A stretch of 64,000 bases of DNA. Source: Lingula anatina (taxonomy: Eukaryota > Brachiopoda > Lingulata > Lingulida > Lingulidae). The position numbers and the translations under genes were made by a program. The notes beneath the pieces are model-generated. The model saw only the letters and a program-made list of their open reading frames with translations. It was not told the DNA's origin and did no database searches. Where the stretch lies: NCBI RefSeq assembly GCF_001039355.2, contig NW_019773626.1, positions 523,246 through 587,245 of the forward strand, written 5' to 3'. Numbering within the stretch: the first letter of the stretch is position 1; every line of letters starts with the position of its first letter. Below are positions 47,958 through 58,700 of this stretch, piece after piece.

Positions 47958-48367
47958 CTTGGGGGCGTGTAGCAAACTGTTCTATGTAGAGCAGTTATCT
48001 CTTTTTAGCAGTAAACTGGTGTGAGAGAATGGACTATGAACGTGTGTTCAGCAGAGTTATAATGATTATCTTATCAGTGGCCCAGTTGCCATCTCGTCTG
48101 AGCCCACAGCAGTTTGTTTTTGCATTTCACTATGTATTATGAATTAAGAATGTGTTTAGTTTTATTTTCACCAGTGAAGATGTTAGGCTCTGGAGTAGGT
48201 AGTCAGTTCAGGTTGATGGATTCATTGAGAGCTGTAACTACAGTGTTGATATCTTGCAGTGAAGACACAGGTATGGTGGGACTTGCTCTTTATCTTGTGA
48301 AGTCTGTACTTGAACTGTAAACACAACTCACACCATCTCTAGGTGCGCTGTCATGGATGTTCACTAA

Positions 48368-48534
48368 CAGGGGCGGATTTAGGCCGTCTTCTGGGTTTTC
48401 CGGAAGCGGTCAGGTTTTCAAGTTTTCATTGATGGGTATCCAATTTTTCATGTTGGAAGACGGTCAAAATTAGAGGGTGAATCAACAAAGATAATTTGGC
48501 AGACTGTCAGAAAATAGCTCAGGGTCAGCCTCTG
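48368..48534. mobile_element. Small hAT-like MITE upstream of TRIM copy 3
   Basis: Insertion of 167 bp beginning CAGGGGCGGATTTAGG and ending GGTCAGCCTCTG, flanked by ACTAA (48363-48367 and 48535-48539). TRIM copy 1 has the empty site (gttcattagtatgcctg). The CAGGGGCGGAT start is typical of hAT ends, although hAT normally duplicates 8 bp. Confidence 0.65.
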
Positions 48535-48657
48535 ACTAATGTACCTGAAATGGTCTAAATCTGTAATTTCATATCACTAATGATCTTACATGGTCTTAAT
48601 TGTAATAGAAATTCTGTGGGTCCCCTGTTCTGAATGCGTACAAAGCCAGTTCCAATC

Positions 48658-48785
48658 AGGTTTACACAGGGATAGATGTACACAGGGATAGGTGTACACA
48701 GGGATAGATATACACAGGGATAGGTATACACAGGGATAGGTGTACGCAGGGATGGGTGTACGCAGGGATGGGTGTACACAGGGAT
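48658..48785. repeat. Short minisatellite (gggataggtgtacaca type)
   Basis: About nine 14-15 bp units, same family as 23128-23242. Confidence 0.8.
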
Positions 48786-49436
48786 AGAAAAACGTAATCT
48801 GTAAATACGTGCAAGAATGACACAGAGCTTGGTAGCATTGTATTGACAATGCACAGACACAAGCTTTTTCCGTGAAAACAAAGAATTCCTGCCCTGAGTG
48901 TCAGAGTCACTGTGAATCCAGAGTCAACAGTGACTCTGTAGAACAGTGACAGTGTATGATTTCAGTCAATCAAAAAGAACTGCCCCACAGCGAATCTGCA
49001 GTTGAATGTCATTAGACCAAAATGACACGTTAAACAGATTTAATTATGCCTTATTTAATTTTCTTTAATGTTTTTAAGATGTAAAGTGAAAAATAAATTG
49101 TTTCTAAAAGAAAAAGTAATATCCTATGTTTTTAGTATTTTTTGCTTATCAAAGAACATTTGCTCCTGAAGATTTAAACACAATACATGTGCTTGCCGTG
49201 TGCCAAGTTTGACAGCTACACTGTATGCCCGACACCACTATAAGGGCTGAGCATTGGCTAGACCAAAATCAGTTTTTAAAGCAAAATGTTACTCGTGTTG
49301 TGGTACTGACCTTCGGCTGCAAGATATTCTTTGTTTAAACTTCAAACTCCCTGTCAGCCACTTTACTTCTTGTCTCGTTGGCATGAGATAACGTCAGCAC
49401 AAGGCGGGAAAGCCTGCTCCAGGCAGCACAGAACTG

Positions 49437-49535
49437 TGACATACAAAACTTGTGATTTCCAAATATGGAAGCTCCAGGTGGATATAGATGTGACGTACGA
49501 GACTTGTGACTTCCAAATATGGAAGCACCCAGGCA
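49437..49535. repeat. 54-bp direct repeat (2 units)
   Basis: Two copies of tgac(a/g)tac...cttgtgatttccaaatatgg at 49437 and 49491. An open frame covers it on the + strand (49331-49609), but there is no other coding support. Confidence 0.7.
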
Positions 49536-49730
49536 GAATTTTGCTAAAGAACACCTCCAAGTTGCCAGTTTTCACTAGTGTCAGTATTGCTGATATGGGT
49601 TATATATGAAACCAAGATTGAGCTGGCAAAATGGAAATCTAGAACCTAGGGTTGTAATTTCACATTTTGTAATTCAATTCTGATGGTTCCAGAGATTCGT
49701 CAAAATCTTTCATGATAAAAGTTCAGAGTT

Positions 49731-50083
49731 ATTGTTTTTCTTTTTATCAAGAGCTTATAAAATATGTAGGTTTTTTATCACTGGCCTTGTGTTGTAACTG
49801 TTACACCTTCCCCCCGGGGCTCCTCTGCATCCCTCTGAAGCACCGTGAGATAGATAGCTGGTAAATCATACCCCCCCCTGTCTGTTCAGGTCTGGTTGTT
49901 TGGTCCTGATGTGTAACAGTTACAACACAAGGTCAGTGATTAGGGGCAATTGACCTGGATTTTCATTCCAGGTGAAATGACCCTAGTCATTTACTCCCTG
50001 ATGATGGTGACTGACAGTCACAGAAATATTGGAGGTAAAACCTACATATTTTATAAGCTCTTGATAAAAAGAAAAACAATAAT
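49731..50083. mobile_element. Nested foldback element with hammerhead-like core
   Basis: Outer arms 49731-49779 and 50037-50083 are inverted (attgtttttctttttatcaa / ttgataaaaagaaaaacaat). A second inverted pair is 49780-49808 with 49908-49940 (ccttgtgttgtaactgttac). Between the right arms lies CTGATGA (49998-50004), a GTGAC/GTCAC stem and GAAA (50023-50026), which resembles the conserved core of a hammerhead ribozyme. No ORF. Confidence 0.55.
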
Positions 50084-50872
50084 GTAAATTGATACATACA
50101 GAGCTAATGAAACTCTTCTCTCAAAAGTTCAGAGGTTTTTTTTAAACCCTGGCTTTTTTCTGATGTGTAATTCCTGAGGAAGGACCTGGAGGAGTGGTAT
50201 GAATTCCACCCCACTTGGTCTGTTAAATATTTATAACAAGAGATTCATACCAAAACATGAAAAGTAATGTTGTATAAGAACTCCAGAAATGGATTAAAAT
50301 ACTTTGAACAGCAGTGTACTATTTTGGCTTCATGATTATCATATTAAGTACATTTCACTTTCATCAAAAACTTAATTTTCCCGGCTATATCAGCAACCCT
50401 TTACCACCACTGTATACAGTAATTACTCCATCTTTTCAATGAGGGTAAAAATGTAAATTTTACAGATACTGTATTTTTAAGTCATTATTTCTTAAATTTT
50501 GGACAGTCCTGTTGAGTGGTGCAAGCAAAATTAAGAAGTGGGCTACTCAAAAGTTGTATTTTATGCAGTAAAATGCTATATAGAATTATTGTGATTATAA
50601 ATTTAAATTATGTATTTGAAAGATTGATTATTTTCTGCCACTGAAAAGATAAAAGTATCTACTACAATATCTACTTCCAAAACTTGATTAAATTTTGCTC
50701 AACACCCCATTTAGAGCCGTGTGTCTTTGGCATTCGAGTTCTAGAAATAAAAGGTTCGCTTTCATCGCAATAGATAATTCAGGCAAATGAATGAATGACA
50801 TATTTTTAAAAGGATTGTATCCTTTTTTTATTACATTTTGGCAATGTTATTCAGAGAACACATGAACAATAA

Positions 50873-51006
50873 AATGGTCTGACCATAACACTTGAAGGTA
50901 CACACATGGATCCTATAAATGGTCTGACCATAACACTTGAAGGTACACACATGGATCCTATAAATGGTCTGACCATAACACTTGAAGGTACCTGCATGTA
51001 CACACA
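50873..51006. repeat. 45-bp tandem repeat (3 units)
   Basis: Units starting near 50873, 50918 and 50963 contain ggtctgaccataacacttga; the third is partial. Confidence 0.9.
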
Positions 51007-52508
51007 TATGGTTCCTATAAAAGCAAACTTGATTTCAATTTGAGGAGTTCTAACTCGCATAACTTTAAGGGTACCAGAAGCATACCTAATGAATCAATTG
51101 CAAACTGACATGGGTGAAAGTTGACAGAATTATGCTGGATTACAGCATTTTCAATCTTCATTTTGATTTTTTTTATTTTTTCATATGGTCTAAATGTAAT
51201 GAGAGCTTGCAAGCTACATTCTCAGGATTTTCAGTTTTTACAACTTTTACCCATGCACTTCTCCAACCCCCTCCTCCAGTTCATTGTCTATCTAACCCAT
51301 ACTGCAGGTTTCAGCTATTCCTGAAATCACATTGGTGGCCACACAGCAAAACTATACACAGTTTCCAATGCCAGTGTTCAAGCTGGTTTTACCAATCTGC
51401 AGTGAAACTGGTGACTACCCAAGGAGCCTTACTTTAACTGCTCCTGTAGTTTGGACCAAATCTGGTTTGTTCCATTTCAAACTTGTGTGAACACCCCCTT
51501 TGGTCCACTTTATGAAGTGTAACTCCAGTTTATACATACTTTTCAAAAATAAATATTATTCTGGGACCCTGCTTCACAAAGAGCCTCAAGTCAATTTTGG
51601 GGCTAAAATCATAGCTGTCTACTGTCACTTTTCTATATCAATAATGCCTCTTACCTCATACAACTGCTTTTCTTTTACTTAGCCTATTGCACTAACTGTT
51701 TAATTCCTGACTGAGGTTCTTACTCCTAGTGGTGATAACAGCTCATGTAAAGATGCCAAATGCATTCATATTGGGTAGATCATTCTGAAAAGCGCTTAGC
51801 CCTCATTCAGAATACATAGGGGACTATAACTAGTCTGAGGGTAAAATATAACCAACCCACTTGAATAGTTCAATGTCTATTAGTTGATTAGACTTCAAGC
51901 TTTTTGATGGGTCGCCATTTTGGACCCTCGGTCTAGTTTCCTATTCTGTGAATGGGGCTTTCTACCAATAATGCAGAAAGTCAGCTCTATGTAGTCTGCT
52001 ATCCAGTGTTAGTTGGCTAAACTTGGCCCATGAACTTTGAACTCATTGTGGAACAGGTGCTTAGTATTCAAAGCTTCTGAAGCAAAGTCATCATACATAC
52101 AATACTGATAACAGTGATCCTTTCATCAAATCAAAGGAAAACAACAAGAAAATACTCCACATGGCTTTCCATGTGCCAAGCACCTATCTGTTACGTACAA
52201 AAATACATTCAATCTTAGTCACATCGCTTTTAGCACGATAGTAAATATTTAGTACAAATAACAGTAATAAATTCATTGGTCTTTCTTTCTTAATTTCCAG
52301 CTTCCTCATTTAATTGGCAGTACCAAAAATCAATTTTACATAAAAATAAATCCTGCAAAATGTATTCTTTGAATTTAAACAATGTAAAAACAATACCTAA
52401 CAGATGAAATTTCAAGAAGAATTCATTATGAAAAGTAGGTCACCAATATCTAATTTAACCTTTTCAAAAATGATGCAATGATATAAGAAATAGTCATCTT
52501 TCATGAAC
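51007..52508. other. Intergenic region, end of the duplicated block
   Basis: No convincing gene. One degenerate unit of the 30-bp minisatellite (near 51,970-52,006) marks the farthest trace of the HLTF/TRIM duplication. The segment nearest 52,508 should hold the 3' UTR of the amine oxidase gene, but I could not pick a clear polyadenylation signal. Confidence 0.5.
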
Positions 52509-52723
52509 TTATGGCCTACGAGCTCTGGCTCTAAGAACTACCATTCTTCGCCCCAACAACAGTCCGAGACCCAGAGTAACCAATGTTGTCGTGGAAACAG
52601 CAACAGGAACACTGGGAAGGTAACGATACTTGGCAGGAATCTGGTAACTCATGTCCTGGTAGATAAAATATTAATATAAGGATTATGCATGACATATGGA
52701 TGTAAAGACTTTCTGTAAGCCAA

Positions 52724-52754
<31 letters not shown>

Positions 52755-55700
52755 CAGAGTGAGAGATGTTATTGGCATAAATAATCTGCACTGTGGAAGT
52801 TAGGTTTTATATTTTTATCTTTTTTTTTTTCTGTTTATATCAGTCCCACCAACTTCATTCATGTAAATCACTAAAACCAAACAAGATTAACCAAAAAAAA
52901 AAAATCATTTCTATATATTATTAAATTTATTGTTATCCTACCACAAAAATTTGTTATCGTGTTAAGCCATTGTGAACCGAAATGGATGGAATTTAAACTT
53001 TCTAGCAAAAGCAACTAAAATGTTTTCATGTGGCCCAAAAAGTGAACAGAACCAAACCTAGTCACATTTTAATTTAAAAACTTTGACTTCTGTGCCTTTG
53101 ATACAATCAAGCTAAATCAAATTAATTGCAATGAATAATGATAAAACCAAAACAAAACATATGACAAAGGCTTCCACTAATGTGATACACCTTCCAATAA
53201 TAAGGTAATTACTCCATCTTTTCAATGCTGTATTTTCTAGGTCATAACTTCTTAAAATTAGAACAATCCTACTGAGTGGTAGCAACAAAATTATTAAGCA
53301 GGATACTCTATTGTTCCAATTCTATTCAGTAAACACACCCCAAATGCTATCTGGAAATTTGTGATTATAAAATTATGTATGGGAAAGTTTGATAAATTTT
53401 GCCCAATGTAATAACCAGACGGTTGGTTATACACTTTTTTTAAAGTTGCTTTTTACCAGTAAGACAACTGAGACAGGCAGGTGTAGTTTTCTGCTACATG
53501 ATTTACTCAATCGACTGTACAACTCAGGTCTCTCCTATGTGTCAGAGACTTGAGTTGTACAGTCAATTGAATAAATCATGTAGCAGAAAACTATACTTGC
53601 CTGTCTAACCATTGTATAACTAACCAGCTGGTTATTACACCATTGAAAACACTGAGTCTATACTGTACCTTTTTAGCATCTGGATCCTCAACATCAGAAA
53701 GAGGCAGTCTCCCCATAGCATTCAGCACCTAGAAAATGATGCACACAAAGCCTTTCAGAATCTTAAAATAAATTAATTTAAAAATCCAATTATCCCATGA
53801 TTAGGAGGCTTGTGTCAAAGGATTGTCAATTGTAAGCTATTTCTTTAAGCTTTAGTGAGTAACAATTATTTTGGAACCAAAATGGGATTGCTTTTTAAAC
53901 CTGTTCAATCTTTCACTGTCATAATTAGTGCCTTGCTTTTTAGTATTTTATCAAAGTATGCTAGATCATTTGTGTTTAGGTAAACATTATGTAATAGTTT
54001 GGAGAACTTTTTCAGCTCAGTTTCAAAGCTAAGTCATATTTTTTCTCTTCCCAAACTGTTTGCCTTTGCATATAAAAAAGAAGACAATTATAAATTGTTG
54101 CTCTTTTTAAATATTTTTTGTAAAATTTGCAGGGAAAAAATGGTAAAATATGGAAGTGTAAACAGAGGGGGGGAGACTTTGAAACAGCTAGATATGTAAC
54201 AAAAGGATCAAGTAGAAATCAACTATCTGAGACATTTCTGTCAAAATAATTTTTTTTGCCAATTTGAAGGTCTCTGAGACTTAATAACCTACAAATTGTG
54301 AATTAAATTAGGGCATGTATTAGTCATGTATTGCTTCATCTACTTAAAACCATTAGACATTATTTTTGCCTTTTTGAAAGACTCTTTTTTTTGCATTTTT
54401 TAAAACAATTTGTAAGTTCAGTCTGGAACTGCCAGTATCTTACTTGTCTTGCGGCTCTCTGGCCAGACCTGACAGCGCCTTCAAGGCCAGCTGTGCCTGG
54501 AGCTGCCGTTTCTGCTCCACCAAAATAACACCTGCCAACTGGCTCTCGGAGAAGACTGAAAATAATATTTTAGGGCATTTTTTTTTCTTTTTAAACTTTA
54601 TATATACAGTATATATTTCTATATAACATCATGGAACTAGTTTCTGTTCCATAATAAAAAACACCTTCCCTCTGGTTCACAGAGAAAACTGAATATGCTT
54701 TTTTTCATTTTTTTCTTTTTTTATAACACTATCAAATCATAACTCCTTCCTTATTTTTCAAAGAATCACAATACATTTTCTTAGATAAACGTAGCCAGTG
54801 TCATGGGGACTGAATACTTATATATCAAGGTCAATGGTCAAGTGAATCTCAAATTTTAACTCTTTTTCACAAAACTGTTTACAATAACACAGGGATGAGA
54901 CTGACACCAAGTGAAAAAGTTGAGAAAATATAGTGCGGGGATCAAGCGCCCAACTAGACTAATATTGATATTTCTGACTCTTAAAAAATCTCATCCCAGA
55001 TAACATCAAATATTATAGTGATAAAAATGGAATGTGTAGAAATGGGAAAGGGAGAGAGAGAAAGAGAAAGGAAGAGAAAGTTACTAACTTTTTGTACTTG
55101 GTCAGTACCCCTGGTGGATATGCATGACTGAAACCACCCAATGAAAATGCTTCTGACATCCAGTCCACCTCTTCATAACCTGAAGGCTGGAAAACAAAGA
55201 GTTCATCATCTTCAGTGATGTGTGAGCACAAAATATGCATTCTTTGTTATTTTCATTTTAATTGTAACTGAATACTTAGATCCAAAGTATAATTAAACAC
55301 CTGACATCTTTTTAAAAGCTTCATGCATCTATATAAAAACATCTAAAATATTTTCCATACACATTGAAAATTCAAACAGTGATAAAATGCAGATTTTATA
55401 TATTTTTATGGTAGGACGCATAACATAAAAGATCCATGAAATGGAAGACTTTTCATAAGATATACAGAAGTGCATATTCAAATGCCAGCGTACCGTTAGA
55501 GCATCCTGGGAGTTGAAAATCTTGGCGAGACTTTTACACTGTTGACTTATTTTCTCTTCTCTCCCCAACTGTGCCAGGTTTCTTGCTTTGTCACCAACCA
55601 AGAAACTAAAACAGGATGACAGATGTTTCATTGCTTCTTTGTTATTAACAAAGTAATCAGAATATATAAAGACACATACAGATGCTAACTGAGTGGCTAC

Positions 55701-58700
55701 TTTTTTTAGCAAGGATCGAGACACAAAGTTCCATTTGCATAATAATCTTTGTTATGTCCTCGACATCGAGAATGAACCAACAGCCTCCCTCCCTAGAGGG
55801 CAGCACTCCACAAGATGGTAGCATATACATGGTGGGCCAACAGTTGTAAGAGTGCTATTTTCCATTAATAGCCACCAACTCAAGGCTTTTCCAAGCGAAC
55901 TGTCAAGTTGTCATTCAGACAGCCATGGGCATTACCAGATGGACAATATGTTCAAAGACAGCTGGACGGCTTATGTTGTTTTTTTTTTTTGCTGGAAAAT
56001 GACGACTTAGACTCCCTAAAATTGTGTAAAAAATTACAGGTGATACTTTTGGATGACCTGTACCCCCAATCCTGGGAAAAGCCCCTGCACCACGACTACC
56101 TGCTATCTGGGATTTTTATACCTGACAAGTCCATAGCTCTTGGCTCCTGGGTAACAGTCATCTAACACCCATGAGACTGGCTCATTCTTGTCTTCAACCA
56201 GAGTAAATCCATTATAACCTAAAAGTTAATTAATCACATTTTCATCAAATCCTTTTAAAAAAACTTATACCAATTAAATATTCAATCAAAGCAAATCCAT
56301 TCAACATTATGCCTGAAATGCGAAAATATGATTGCAGTTTGATTAAGCAATCCATTTATAGCTGTCAAAAGCTGTATGTATCACTTGTTAGGCAGCTACA
56401 TACATGTATATAATTTGTTTTATCATTAACACTAAAAAAACTGAATAATGTTATTCATTTAGCATGTTGTATCAATTTAGATTGTTTGTTTTATTTAAAA
56501 ATTTCAAGTTTGAAACATTTAAGCTTCACATACTGTTAAAAAAAAAGATCTTAGATTATGTTCATAGTAAAATATTAGATCTTTATAAAAGAGACAACAG
56601 TGCAACCATACTAAATAATAACAGCACTTCCAATCCTTACCTTTTTCTTGCCAGAATGGCTGATTGTATGTTAGTTTACACTTAATGGCTGCCCCCATGG
56701 GTAGCCTCTGTAAAAGCTGTGTTCGGAGTGGCGGCAGTGGGGGGTCAAAGGTCATCTTCAACTGCATCACAGCAGGGGTAGTCAGAATCATGTAGTCGGC
56801 CTGAAATGTACCACGGTTCTTTACAACATAGTCACTGATTTTTTTTTTTTTTTTTGCAGTTTTCAAAAAAAAAGTTTTTACTTCATATAACAGCTAGGTT
56901 AAACCTATTGACTTAAGACTTCACATGGACTCTGAAATTTGTGCAAAAAAGTGTTAATTGGTTGACCTCAAAAATTCATATTTAAAATTCATTTATTACA
57001 ATTTGGGGGGGGGGGGGGGGGGTTAACGTGTTGATTTTACATGCAGTGATGTAACATTTTTAAACACTGATAGCAAATTAGGTGGAAAAATCCAAAATGT
57101 ACAACAAAAGTGAATTAAGTGAGAGAGTGTACCTTAAAAGTTTTTCCATCTTCTGTCGTCACCTCAATGCTGTCCCCTTGCTGTGCCACTCGCTGGACAT
57201 TTTTCTTCAACTGCACTTTATCTAAAATTTGCTCATATTTCAGTTTTTTAAACATATTTATTCTCATAAAAGGTTAAATATTAGTTACAGTATAAATAAA
57301 GGTGGCAAGTCGCCGAAGCGTTTTACACTCACCTTAAAAATATGAAGTCATAAAATTGGATAATGAAAAAATAAAAAAAAAAATATTCAAGGAAAATACG
57401 AGTAATGTACATATTTCAGTTCATCCAGTACGTTTATTAGCTTTCTCTTCTGAAATTAACTTTAGATCAATGGCATGGAATACAAATAGGAATTTAACTT
57501 AAATAAGAAACTTGAAACTTTTACAGATTATGAACAGTTTCTTGTAGGGATTTTTAAAAATGTTTTTAACTGCATTTCCCAGACTGAAGATTTTATATAA
57601 CATCTACAGATTATCAAAAAAAAGGAAATCCTCCAAAAGGAAGAGCATCTTGACTTATCCTAACAAATTCATTTAGAATTTGAAATAGACAATTTGTGAA
57701 AAAAAGAAAAAAAATCTGTTTTATAACTTTCAATGGACTCGTAATTCACACCTCTAATCAGAATTACTCTCATCTTGCCATACCTCCGAGCTCTTGCGCC
57801 ATCTTTTGAGTAATTTGCCCAATTCCTCCAGCATACACTGTGAGACCTCCACCACCAGAAGAGTATGCCTCTCTTGTGTTCCCCATGCTTTTAACCTACA
57901 AAAAAAAACATAAATAAATACATAATAATAATAATTAATAAAAATAAAAAATAAACAGAAAATCACTTGTACTAAGTTGGACAAGTAGTACTGACAAAAA
58001 CCAAATTGGGAGTCCAAAGCCCAGGACAGAAAACATGGACTGGAAGAGGCATGCTGATTTTTTGGGAATATCATATTTTTGTCACCAAGATGACAGTAAT
58101 TTTTTAAAGTTCTGTATGTTCAAGTTCAGGGGGAGATAACATTCTACTCACTGATTTCTGAGGTAACATCATGATATTGTCACCATAATGATGCTTATTT
58201 TTTAAGGCTATTTTGTACACATATCTCACCTTCCAGACAAAGGCCAGAAATGAAATTTCGCAGGGCTCCACCGCCGCCTTGGTCACACAGTACACCTGGA
58301 GAAAGTCGCGCGCCTCCCTGAAATATTCATAGCAGACAGCACTGAGACTGACGTGTGGCAAAAAGTCCGAAAATATGGTGTGGCAGATCTGCATGGATTT
58401 CAAAAATGATAAAAAGTAGGAAATCTGATGATAGTGAGAAAAATCTCATTACAGAATACAGAATAACATTTCATTCATGCTCAGAAAAGAAAGAGTACTT
58501 TATTCTAAGATATTTATACAGCAGGGAAGGAAGGAGGAAGTGGAAAAGAGAGAGAGAGAGAGCTCTCACTGTGTCCATGTGTTGGCTTTTATCCATTCTT
58601 CCAGTGTCATTTTATCCAGTGTCTCTGCTTCTTTGAAATTCCAGGGCTTATCTATCTGCATCTGATAAAAAAGAAAAATGTCAGTTTCATTATTTACTTT

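Larger units (their letters stand above)
48597..50560 (+). pseudogene. Remnants of HLTF intron and 3' flank (fourth unit, exons lost)
   Basis: 48,597-48,880 resembles the last HLTF intron (compare 9,040-9,150: ttctgaatgcgtacaaagcc, agaatgacacagagct), 50,162-50,222 continues it (gtgtaattcctgaggaagga), and 50,223-50,560 resembles the HLTF 3' flank (compare 10,520-10,800). No HLTF exon survives between. Part of the intron-like sequence may belong to a dispersed repeat, so the reading as a deleted fourth HLTF copy is an inference. Confidence 0.45.

Noticed and set aside
47958-47975. Upstream extension of TRIM copy 3 (six extra codons)
   Set aside because: The extension starts at TTG rather than ATG. 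The conserved MATAR start is present in all three copies.
49331-49609. 92-residue ORF with a repeated CDFQIWK motif
   Set aside because: The repetition comes from a 54-bp direct DNA repeat. There is no other coding support.
55908-56165. Plus-strand ORF overlapping MAO-like exon 10
   Set aside because: It is antisense to a well-supported exon and has no family resemblance.
58104-58403. Longer open frame around MAO-like exon 6
   Set aside because: The open frame extends beyond the exon, but an acceptor at 58318 and a donor at 58229 give the family-consistent join TWTQ-EARDF. The extra residues have no MAO counterpart.
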